Assembly (NCBI GenBank): GCA_965112735.1
Contig: OZ218950.1
Coordinates: forward strand, 2,542,001 to 2,606,000
Length of the DNA stretch: 64,000 nucleotides
Reading direction: 5' to 3'
From: Phaeosaccion multiseriatum
Taxonomy: Eukaryota; Ochrophyta, other classes
Shown here: one piece after another, positions 1-17,560 of the stretch
How the letters are laid out: each line of letters starts with the position of its first letter
Numbering within the stretch: the first letter of the stretch is position 1
The notes under the pieces: generated by a model
What the model was told of the DNA's origin: nothing
Seen by the model: the letters and a program-made list of their open reading frames with translations, nothing else
The model's database searches: none
Translations under genes and position numbers: made by a program

Positions 1-7372
<7,372 letters not shown>

Positions 7373-7530
7373 TTTGATCAGGGTATCGCCCCCATCCCAT
7401 TATGTCAACAAATCATCACGCGCTCCCTCTTCCTTCCCTCCTCTCTCTTCCACTGTCTCCTTGGAAAGGCTTCCCTCCATCAAATCTCTTCCAAGGCCAC
7501 CGCGGCAGGTCCCCATCTCTTGAGCGCATC
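7373..7530. promoter_or_regulatory. Candidate bidirectional promoter between PEX6 and the 7.4-9.2 kb gene
   Basis: Only 29-158 bp separate the two divergent start codons, depending on which ATG the plus-strand gene uses. No clear TATA element is visible. The role follows only from the head-to-head layout. Confidence 0.4.
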
Positions 7531-9192
7531 ATGTTCGGTAAGCCACGAACTATAAAGGATGGCTACTCCGCGAGAAAAGCTGGCAACAGGAAAATAGCAA
7601 CGGCGGCGTGTGAACGATCGGATGACGAGAGCGTCCTCCCTTCCCCTCTCCTCACCGTGCTTCGCCAACAACTGGGCGAAGCCAAGCACCGAATGAGCGC
7701 GCTGAGTGCAAAGCTGGATACCGAAAGGGAGGGCTGGGCGGTGGTATTGAATATGATCGACGGGGGATTCGTTGGGGACAGCGAGGTGACAGCGACAGGA
7801 CTTCAAGCACCAAGCAGAGGCAAACGGCGAAGGGATGGAAATGAAACGGGTGGCTGTAGTGCTGGCCTTGGTGGCTGTAGTGAGAGCAAGAGCAGCTCCG
7901 AAGGACAGCTGTGCAAGGATGCGGGTGGCACGAGGGGAGGTGGTAGCAACGTGCCCGTGAAAACGGGCGATGGAGCGGTGCTGATAGATATAACGAGGGG
8001 GCAGCAGCAGCAGCAACAGCAGCAGCGGCGGCGGCAGGAAGAGACAGGAAAGGGAGCAAAGGGAGGCAGTGACATGTGCAAGGCTCCCGCGGTGCAACCC
8101 TCCCGCAGCTATAGCAATAGGAACGGGGAGGAGGAAGAGAACCAGCAGCACTTCTCTGATGGGGGACTCAAGCGTATGCACCTTGACGAGGATATTGCTC
8201 GCAGTGATAGTAGGGCGAGGGAGAGGGGGAAGCAGGGGGGCGCTGAGAGGATGAGGGGTGAGGTAGACATGGTCAACGAGGTTCTGGCAGAGTATTCATC
8301 AGCTCAGCACGACCATGACGAGGAAGAGGAGGAGGAGGAGGGTGAGGAGGAGTCTGACGACGAACGCCAAGACGAGGAGGGAGAAATTTACTCCACCGCT
8401 GCTCCTCCTTCTAGTGCTACTGCTACTGCTACTAGTACCAACCTGTCTTCAATCGAGAACGCGCGGGCATTGGCTCAAGCCCGGCAGGCACAGCTTGATG
8501 CGAACGGCGGAAAGCCACTCGTGCGTCTACACCCCCTTTCGCCATGCTCTCCCCAACTACAGTTACCTCCTCTTGTCGGACTCGATAGCATCGAGGGTAC
8601 CGCTGCTAGGGACGCGCGTCGACATCTGTGTCATGAAGGCAGGAGGCGCGGTGATGACTGTGAGGTGGGGGTGTCCGGGGATAGTTGGGACGTAACGCCT
8701 TTACCCCCTCACTTGTTTCGCCACGGTGAGGCATGCGCGAAAGGACTGCATCAGCAGGAGCAGCAGCAGCAGCAGCAGCATCAGGAGGAGCAGGAGGAGG
8801 AAGAGGGGGTGGGGGAGGGCGAGGGCGGGGAGCAGCAGCAGCAACAGGAGGAGGAGGAGGAGGAGGAGCAGGAGGAGGAGGCGGACGACGAGGAGGAGGG
8901 GGAGAGCGACGACGAGGAGGAGGAGAAGGAAGGCCACGGCGCAAAGGCTGCAGCCAGAGAAGTAGGAACAGCCAGATCAGCAGCAGCAGCAGCAGCAGCT
9001 GGTGATACAGCAGCAGCAGACAACAAACGGCGCCCAAAAACGCAAGCGAGGAGAAAGAAGCTCCCACTGAGCCGGAGCGCGGCCATCAGACAAATGCGAT
9101 TGGACCCCACCCCCGCAGGGAGAGAGGAACGGAGGAAGAATCTCAAGACGGCGCGACCGAAGCTGACCAAGCCGCATTGGCACCCCGAGTGA
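7402..9192 (+). CDS. Intronless Glu/Ser/Gln-rich protein of unknown function
   Basis: An uninterrupted reading frame of 596 codons if the ATG at 7402 is used; a second ATG at 7531 (MFGKPRTIKDGYSARK...) gives about 553 and leaves a more reasonable 158 bp to the divergent PEX6 start instead of 29 bp. I do not recognise a family. The N-terminal 100 residues are ordinary sequence (TVLRQQLGEAKHRMSALSAK looks helical). The middle holds poly-Gln, acidic Glu/Asp runs near codons 300-340 and 450-520, and poly-Ala. The end is strongly basic (RRKKLPLSRSAAIRQMRLDP, then KTARPKLTKPHWHPE). The acidic middle and basic tail would suit a nuclear or nucleolar protein, which is an inference. Ordinary codon use at both ends favours a real gene. 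Confidence 0.6.
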   Translation: MSTNHHALPLPSLLSLPLSPWKGFPPSNLFQGHRGRSPSLERIMFGKPRTIKDGYSARKAGNRKIATAACERSDDESVLPSPLLTVLRQQLGEAKHRMSALSAKLDTEREGWAVVLNMIDGGFVGDSEVTATGLQAPSRGKRRRDGNETGGCSAGLGGCSESKSSSEGQLCKDAGGTRGGGSNVPVKTGDGAVLIDITRGQQQQQQQQRRRQEETGKGAKGGSDMCKAPAVQPSRSYSNRNGEEEENQQHFSDGGLKRMHLDEDIARSDSRARERGKQGGAERMRGEVDMVNEVLAEYSSAQHDHDEEEEEEEGEEESDDERQDEEGEIYSTAAPPSSATATATSTNLSSIENARALAQARQAQLDANGGKPLVRLHPLSPCSPQLQLPPLVGLDSIEGTAARDARRHLCHEGRRRGDDCEVGVSGDSWDVTPLPPHLFRHGEACAKGLHQQEQQQQQQHQEEQEEEEGVGEGEGGEQQQQQEEEEEEEQEEEADDEEEGESDDEEEEKEGHGAKAAAREVGTARSAAAAAAAGDTAAADNKRRPKTQARRKKLPLSRSAAIRQMRLDPTPAGREERRKNLKTARPKLTKPHWHPE

Positions 9193-9636
9193 ATGCATCG
9201 ATAGACGACACGACAGCGTTGGTCTGATGTTTCAGTTCATTGTGTTGGAGGGAAGAGAGTCTGTGCCTCACAGGCCTGAGGCTCCCTCTATTCACGCTCT
9301 GAGCAGAGCGTCGTGCAGAGCACATGCACGCACGCACACACACACACACACACGGCATGACCTTGTTTAGCGAGGATGGAGGGGATTGGCAGCGTCTGGA
9401 AGGGAACGAATTGAACCAAACCGAAGGAGGAAGGGAAATAAAAAAAAACTCCAACACCAAAGCGCTATAGCTCTTCGTGTAGCTCTTTGATATGCCTACC
9501 GACACAGAGTCGCTTCATTTCCTTCCTTCCTTCCTTCCCTAATTTTCAGCATTTCCGGAGGAGGGGGGGGGGAGGGGAGGGCTTTATGAGGGCCGGTTTC
9601 GTAAGTCAGGGAATCCCCACCGAGAGAAGGCCGCAG

Positions 9637-9990
9637 AGAAGAGTGGCAGCGGCACGGCAACCAGCGACGGTAGAGCAGCATTAGGACCCTTGTCAAGCCT
9701 GAGAGCCGCGGAGACTCCGCTGGGAGTGGAGGTGGGCGTAATACGGCGGCGGAATATCGTTCTCTTCTGTTCCCGCCTCTTTTGACTCCGTCTCTTCCCC
9801 CACCTCTCTCGAGAGAAGAGCGGCACCCGCACGGAAACCAGCCACGGAACAGCAGTAGTGGGACTCTAGGAAAGCCTGGGAGCCGCGAAGACGCCGCTGG
9901 GAGTGGAGGTGGGCGCGATAAGGCGGCGGAGTATCGCTCTTGAGAGAACAGCGGCATCGGCACAGCGGCCAGCCACGGAGCAGCAGCATG
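9637..9990. repeat. Degenerate tandem repeat, about 2.3 copies
   Basis: Units start near 9637, 9813 and 9943 with an AGAAGAGYGGCA-like start followed by ACCAGCSACGG. Copies one and two share CTGGGAGTGGAGGTGGGCG and GGCGGCGGARTATCG. The first unit is about 45 bp longer because of a pyrimidine-rich insertion (about 9765-9810). The copies differ at many positions, so the duplication is old. Confidence 0.7.
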
Positions 9991-11131
9991 GGAGGAGAAG
10001 GGTGTGCTTTCCGTGACCCTCAGTACGCTCTCAACGGGGGAGAGAGCAAGAGCATGAGCAGCTTGGGGGGAGGAGCAGCACAAGCAGCAGTGGCAAGAGC
10101 AGCAGCGGGGAGGGGGGGCAGCAACACGAGCGGCGCGGGTGGAGCAAGAGCAGAAGCAGGAAGGGGGGCCAGTAGCACGAGCGGCACGGGGGGAGCAAGA
10201 GCAACAACCACAGCAACAGATGGTGCAGGACCAGGAGTCCTTGTAACCCCTATATTCAGGACGAAAATTGTTCGCGTTGTTCGGTTATAGACGACGACAA
10301 AGAGAGTGCAAGAGTGCCTCAGGACGAAGGCTCTGCCCTTTCAGGCAATGAACAAGAGGAGCACGCTGATACGAGCAATGGAGGTAGAGAGGACGGTGAC
10401 GAAGGAAGACTCTGCGGGTAGCTAGTCCTCCTTGATCAAGCCGAGCGCGACTTTGATGAGAGCGAGAGAAGCCATACAGTCTTGCGTAGAATCCCCCCAC
10501 CCATAACAGTGTCAAAGTAGCGCAGTCCAGAGGAAGACCTCACAGCCGTCCCGTGAAGGGCCATCCCCCGCTGGCAGTCAAACTGGGTCGTGCCCTGCTG
10601 GCTGCTGTGTCTTTTGCAGGGGCAGAATTTGCATCTTGAAGTCGACCACAAAATGAAGGTTCTCCGGGTCCGTCTCTGCAGCTCTTGCATCCTCTTGTTC
10701 TGAGCGCAGGCTCGCCTTGCATGGCCGAGGTAGTTCCAAGACCTTATACTTCGTATACATTATATACATATTGTGTGTCCTCCAATACACACATCAGTGT
10801 CTCTCGTCCTCTCTCTCTTGTGTTGCGGAAGCATCCCGCAGAGTGTCGTCGTGAACCACTTGGACACAGCGTCACAGTCGGGACAAAAGCCGTCCGTAGA
10901 GGTCGTTCTTGCCATGCTCTAGAAGCTTACACGGCACACGCTCACACGCCACACACGAAAGAGAGGGGGGGGGGGGCGAAAGAAGGGGTGAGGGGGCGGA
11001 GTGTCGACACGATTCACAAGATAGGCCGTATGTGTTTGCCCTGCCCTTGCTCTTTCTATCGATCGCGCACACACGCAAGCATTCGCGAACCCACGCACAC
11101 ACACAAACACACACACATTCACACACATTCA

Positions 11132-11135
11132 CACA

Positions 11136-11224
<89 letters not shown>
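11132..11224. repeat. (AC)n microsatellite
   Basis: Nearly pure CA dinucleotide run of about 46 units, flanked by imperfect CACACA and CGCACA sequence. Apparent His/Thr or Cys/Val reading frames across it are not genes. Confidence 0.95.
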
Positions 11225-11228
<4 letters not shown>

Positions 11229-11270
11229 CCACCCACGCACGCACACGCACACGAAAGCACCTTGGAAATC

Positions 11271-11310
11271 CCACAGAAGATCAGTGGTAGCCACAGAAGA
11301 TCAGTGATAG
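11271..11310. repeat. Tandem 20-bp duplication
   Basis: Two adjacent 20-bp units starting CCACAGAAGATCAGTG differ at one base (GGTAG against GATAG). Origin unknown. Confidence 0.9.
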
Positions 11311-11428
11311 CCACGCGCGTTGGGGGCATTCTTCTCCAGCTTGGGCCTGGGCAAGAGGGGAGCAAGAGGGCTGCAAGGGGGGGGGAGAGAAAGGGAGAGC
11401 GAGAGAGAGAGAGAGAGAGGCTCCTGTG

Positions 11429-11463
11429 CCTTACGTAAGGGCCATGCGGGTCTTACGTAAGGG
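11429..11463. repeat. Pair of palindromes with a TTACGTAA core
   Basis: CCTTACGTAAGG (11429-11440) is a perfect 12-bp palindrome. CTTACGTAAGGG follows at 11452-11463 with the same core. The two cores are 23 bp apart, about two helical turns, which suits a dimeric protein site. That role is an inference. Confidence 0.6.
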
Positions 11464-11866
11464 TGTCTTGCAGCCCAGAGGGCACTCCCTCCCCCCCTAA
11501 AGTGCCTCTATCGCCGAGTTGAGCAGTTTTGGTTACGCGTCCCAGGCAGGGGTGGGTACCTAAGGGGAGTGCAACAAGACCCTCCATTTCTTTGGCACTG
11601 CACTACGCCAATCGCCTTTTTATGTGTCTCGGAGGTGAGTGAGCTCTCTTACAGTTGTATGTACTTTCGGACCAAAAAGGCACACGATAAAGAACGGCCC
11701 TTTATTCTTTTAATTATTTTTTTATTAAAAAATGAACGCAACTCGAGTGTTAATTAACGGTGAATTAATACTCACCCTTGCACTGCCTCACTGCATCACT
11801 GCCTCACAGCCTCACTGCCTCACTGCCTTACTGCCTTACTGCCTCACTGCCTCACTGCCCAGCCGA

Positions 11867-14800
11867 TCAGCTCGTGATAGCGATCATGTGGCGGCGGTAG
11901 GCGTTGGCGAAGGGTCCGTTGTTGTTGCACAGGGCCTGAAAGGAGCCACTCTCCACCACCTTGCCGCCCTCCAAGTACACGACTTGGTCTGCCAGGCGGG
12001 ATAGGTGCAGCTGACGGGTGGCAACCACTGCCACCTGAGGGGGGTGAGGGAGTGAGTGAGTGAGTGAGTGAGTAAGTGAGTGAGAAAGTGGGTGAGGAAG
12101 GGAGGGAGGGACGGAGGGAGAGGGTCAGTGAGCGATTGAGTGCGTGAGGGAGGGAGGGAGGGAGAGAGCGGGTGAGTGAGTGACGTCGTGAGTGAGTGAG
12201 TGAATGATAGAGTAACTAGGTGAGTGGATGATTGAGTGCGTGAGTGTGTGAGTGGGGGTGTGCATAAATGCAGCGGCAGCAGCAGCAGCAGCACTAAAAG
12301 CAGAAAGAGAGAGAGGAAGAGAGAGCAGAAGAAGAAGAGAGTGAGAGAGAGAGAAAGAGAAAGAGCAAGAGAAAGAGAAGGAGAAAGAGAGATATGCCCC
12401 CATTGCCTTCTCCACCACCCCACTACCCGATAGCCCTAATCGCTACGGACCTGCCGGAGCTGCTGCATTTGATTCTTGATACCCCCCAGCAGCTCGAGTG
12501 CGTCCTGAGCGTCAATGCAGTCGACAGGCTCATCCAACAGAACGGCTCTGCTGTCGTCAGCTCTCATGAATAGACGGCTCAGCATCACGCGCTGCCACTC
12601 ACCCTCCGACAGACCGCACCCCATGGACCTGTTTGTTTGTTTGTGTGTGTGTGTGTGCGTGTGTGTGTGGGGCAGGCAGGTGGAAGGGGAGAATAGGGTA
12701 ACTAACCGAACTGCAGAGAAAACAAATACTTTACTACGAAGTAGAGAGGTGGAGACAAGCCCCATTCCTCTCAGTCGTGCTCGTTCTCCATCTCCCTCTC
12801 TGCGTGTCGTTGCCTTCCTCGCAGCCCCCCCCCCCCCCCCCTCTCCCTCTCTCTATCTGTCCCTATCACTATCACTTCTGCTCCTTATGCCTCTCCCTCT
12901 GCATGCATACACTCCTACCCCACCCCAATCATCTACACCAGCACCAACACACACACACACACACACACACCTGCCGCTCCCCGCCCCTCCTCTCCCTCCC
13001 GGTATGCGTAGACCATGCCCATCTTCGAGCATCGTGTCAAACCCTCCGGGGAGGCCCTCAACGAGAGCTGCACACCCTGCTATGGCCGCCGCCTGTGCCC
13101 ACATCAGTCTGGTGGAGGGAGGGGAGAGGAGGGGAGAGGAGGGAGTTGAAAGGGGGCGTTTCCAGTCCGGGGTGAGCGGTCGGTCATTCACTCATTCAGA
13201 TCGATGTCGACTCAGCCCCCCCCCTCCCCCTCCCCTTCCCCTCACTCACTCACTCACTCACTCACTCCCTCACTCACCCACTCACTCCCCCACATACAAT
13301 ACATACTCCCTCAATGACCCCCCTTCCCCCTCCCGCCCTCCCTCCCACCCGCCCTCCCTCCCTAACTCACTCACTCACTCAATCAATACAAAACCACGTC
13401 CGCACCTATTCCCAAACTCTCGCTCGTCCCCCGCTCCGATGTTCTCCCCCACGCTAAGGTGGAAGCGAGCAGGCGCCTGCGAGATCCACGCCACTCGCTG
13501 CCGGTACGAAGCCGAGTCCCACTCGCGAAGGTCTCGCCCCTGCCATCACGGGCCATCACGGGCCATCGCACCATCGCACCATAGCACCAAAAAGATGGCC
13601 AAAAGATGGCAGCACATTGTAGGGGCGCCCCGCGGCAAGGCGGACAGACAGACAGACAGACAGACAGGCAGACAGACAGACACACAGACAGACAGACAGA
13701 CAGACAGGCAGACAGACGACAGAGACAGACAGACAGACGACAGAGACAGACAGACAGACAGGCAGACGGGCAGACAGAGAGACAGAGAGACAGACAGATA
13801 GATAGACAGAAAGGCAGGCAGGAGCGGTGGGTCGGGTGAGCGACAGGCCACCGCAGAGCAGAACAGAGCAGAGCAGAACAGAGCAGAACAAAGCACGGCA
13901 CAAACATCACACACATCTTCCTTCTAATACTACGAAAGGAAAAGGAAGCGCCGCCATCCACCCATGCACCCACCCATCCACACCCTCCCATCCCCACGCA
14001 CCCACCCACAATCCTACACACACACACATACACACACCTGGAAGGAGACCATCCCCCTGCCTTCACTGCTGACAAAGCCCAATAGTGCCCGCATGATCGC
14101 ACTCTTTCCCGACCCCTCCCCCCCCACGATCATCACCAGAGAGCCCGGTTCGGCCCTGAAGCTCGCCCCCTTAACTGCGAAGCTCGCCTGGCTACTACTA
14201 CTACTGCCGCCACCGCTACCGCTGCCTCCCTCTCCTCTTCGGCTGCCATCTCCCTCCTCTCCCCGGCCGGGGTAGCGCACCCACAAGTCCTCCACCAGCA
14301 GCCCTGCGGCCGGGTCCGGTCCCTCACTACTCCAGCCAGACCAATCCCAATTAGACCTGGAAGAAGAAGAAGAAGAAGAAGAAGGAGAAGAGCCGGAGCC
14401 CGAGCCGAGTGAGTCCTCCTCCCCCACCCCTCCCCTGACCGCCGCCTCTCGCTCGTCTTCCGCGGCCAAGGCAGTCAGCACCACAAGTTGCATCCTTCGA
14501 GTGACGGGGCGAAGGCAGCGCATGTTTAGGAGTGATGCGAGGCACCGGAGGAAGGTGCTGTGGGCCGTAAAGGCAAGGCCCACACCAAGCACGAGTTGAC
14601 TGAGGTCCCACTCTCCTTGCAGGGTCAGCTGCAGCATGCGAAGGAGGCCGTACGCAACCCCTCCTGTCGCCAAACCCCACCACAGAAACCCTCGCACGAC
14701 CGCGAAGAGGCCCATTTTGTTGGTGGAGGTGGTGGTGCTTGCCGCCTTCGTAAGGGCTGCCGTCTGTGGTGTTTCCTGTTTGTCGAGGATGAAGCGATTG

Positions 14801-15074
14801 AGGTGCCGCACAGAGGCTTCGAACCCGCTCATGCTGCGGAGGGATCCCGTACTTCCCCTCGTTGCGGCACCTTCGAGGAGGAGCTTCTCCATTTGCTCCA
14901 AATCGTCGTCGTCTGTGAGTGTGCTGTCGGAAACCACACGCGAGAGGGCGAGAAGAAAGCCCTCGAGGAGGATGGAGACGAACACCGCCATTCCAAGCAA
15001 CAGAGGGCCCTGTGCAGGGGCGCACGGCGAGAGCAAAGCGACAGGCAGGGAGAAGCAAGGGGCCGAGTGAGCAG

Positions 15075-15119
<45 letters not shown>

Positions 15120-16684
15120 GGCGAAAGAGAGAGAAAGAGAGACCCCTCCCCTCCCAACCCACCCACCCACATCCACCCAACGCACCTCTCCGGGCCAAAG
15201 CAAACGCAGCGCAGCAACCCCCGCTGCGAGGCCCGCGAGACTGCCCCACAGCTGCATACCCGCAGCGGCGAAGTGAAAGGGCGCTGCTCCGAGCTCACCA
15301 AAGTCAATGAAGGAGGGACGATCGCTCCCGTCACTGCCACTGCGACCAGGGAGGAGCGTCTGCAGGAGGTACTGGCGGTTGGAGGCCCTGCGTGGGTGTG
15401 GGTGCGTGGGTGGGAGCCAATGTGGGTGGTGGCGCAGGTGGGAAGGTGGGGAATGGTGGTGGTGTATGGGTGTGTGTTGGTGGGTGTGGCGAGTTGGGGT
15501 GTGTATGTGTGTGCGTGTTTGTGCGTGTTTACGTGTGTGTGAGTGTGTAGTAGGTGTGCTTGTGTGCCAACCCAACAACCAACCAAAGAATTATCTACCA
15601 AACCAACCAACCAACTTTCCAACCAACCAAAGAATCATCTACCAATCCAACCAACCGACCAACCAACTATCCAACCAACCAAAGAATCATCTACCAAACC
15701 AACCAACCGACCAACCAACTTTCCAACCAACCAAAGAATCATCTACCAAACCAACCAACCGACCAACCAACTATCCAACCAACCAAAGAATCATCTACCA
15801 ATCCAACTAACCGACCAACCAACTATCCAACCAACCAAAGAAACATCTACCAAACCAACCAACCGACCAACTATCTCACCAACCAACCAGAGAAATCATC
15901 TACCAAACCAACCACCCAACCAACCAACCACCCAACCAACCTGGTGAGGGCTTCCGCCTTGGGCTGCAGCCACCCTCGCATAGCTCCCTTCACCACCGCT
16001 GTGACAAGCACGGCTCCTACCCACAAGCCAAAGAGCACCGCCGCATCCTTGGGGAGGGAAGTCCCAAACACGAAAGTGCTGCCCAAGGCAGGAGCTTGGA
16101 TGGTCTCTCTCACTCCATCGCCGCCACTGCCTCCACTGCCTCCAGTGGCTCCAGAGGCTCCAGCCGAGAGCCAGGCTGCTATGGAGGAGAGAGACAACTG
16201 ACTGCCTGGTCCACCCAGCCCACCACCCAGCCCACCCTCGTCTTGGAGTTGACGGCTGTGAGGAAGTTGGCCGAGCAAGACGGAGCCGAGGAAGATGACC
16301 AGCACCACCCCGGCACCCTGTGGCGTTGAGCAAAGGCAAAGAGCAGCACAGCTTCAGCTTTTTCAGTTTCAGCTTACTGACTGATCTCGATAGATCAAGA
16401 GACATCGAACGCATATATAACGAATGTCTCGATGCGCTGTCTCCAGATGGGGAGAGAGGGAGAGAGAGAGGGCCGGATAGAGAGAGAGAGAGAGAGCTGG
16501 CATGCACAAACCTGAAGGACGGAGAAGAGCCACCACAGGAGCAGAGGGAGGGAGGAGCCCCACTGGCGGCTCAAGATGCGGAAGTTGTCCACTCCGGTGG
16601 AGGTGATGAGCTGGGGCAAGCCGAAGAGGGAGAGGCACTGGAAAAGGGCTCTCTTGGCTGCGAACACCACCTGCAACGGAGGAG

Positions 16685-16751
<67 letters not shown>

Positions 16752-17520
16752 CAAGCAGAGAGAGAGAGAGAGAGGGGGACCCGAGGGTGGGTCCATCCTC
16801 CACGTGTCCCCCCCCCCCCTCCCCTCTCGTGCCTACCTCCCTCGCTTCCTTCCCTGACTTACCCACTTAAGCCTTTCTCATCTCCTTACCCTTGCCTGCC
16901 TCATTGACTTTACTCACCCCTTGCTCGTCGTCGTCGGAGTCCCAGCCCGCTTCCGCCTCTTTGTAACGGTTCTTCCTCCTCAACGCGAGGAGCCGCCCCG
17001 TCCCGATGGAGGGCATCGAAATGGACGGGAGGGATGGCACCAGACGGGATAGAGCGGAGAACCGACGCTCTTTGTCACCACCCTTCCGCCCCCCTCCCCC
17101 ACCTCCTCCGTCTCTTCCCCCTCGTCTTCCTCCGCCTGGGTCGTGCCAATTGCTTCGTCTCCATGCCTCCCCGTCATCCTCTGCGTCGCCATCTTCCCTC
17201 TGCGCTGCAAAGAAGGCTCTAATCTCGGCCTCATCAATGTCTCCCGGTTGCCCTTGACCTTGACTCCTGTCACCGGCACTACCCGTTCCCTTCCCCTCTG
17301 TTCCTATCTCCCTCCCCCCTTCGCTGCTTCCTACCCCCGTAGGAGGAGGAGACCCTCCTGTCTGTGCTCCCCCCCCTCCAGGACCTGAGTGAGGGCCGGA
17401 GGGTGGCAGCGGCTGCTGCAGCTGCGGCTGATCGGGTGGTGGTGGGGGAGGTGGTACAGATGAGGAGGGGTACCCCGCTCTTGGCTGGAGCTCGTCGCCA
17501 TGCAGGCCATGCTGCTGCTG

Positions 17521-17560
<40 letters not shown>

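Larger units (their letters stand above)
9193..11866. other. Convergent intergenic gap, repeat-rich, no supported gene
   Basis: Between the 3' ends of the Glu-rich gene and the GYF-ABC gene. It contains a short (CA)n near 9332-9353, a degenerate tandem repeat (9637-9990), an AT-rich patch near 10745-10770, the long (AC)n (11132-11224), a 20-bp duplication, paired TTACGTAA palindromes, an AT-rich block near 11700-11770 and CACTGCCT repeats up to the ABC stop codon. Reading frames here begin at non-ATG codons or are repeat translations. Confidence 0.6.

Noticed and set aside
9940-10290. Plus-strand Gly/Ala/Ser-rich frame
   Set aside because: Starts at TTG within the degenerate tandem repeat and has low complexity throughout.
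11132-11224. Long His/Thr and Cys/Val reading frames on both strands
   Set aside because: They are translations of a pure (AC)n run and have no non-repeat support.
15576-15940. Regularly spaced repeats as a CRISPR-like array
   Set aside because: The spacers are themselves the same CCAA repeat, the host is eukaryotic and the block is an intron.
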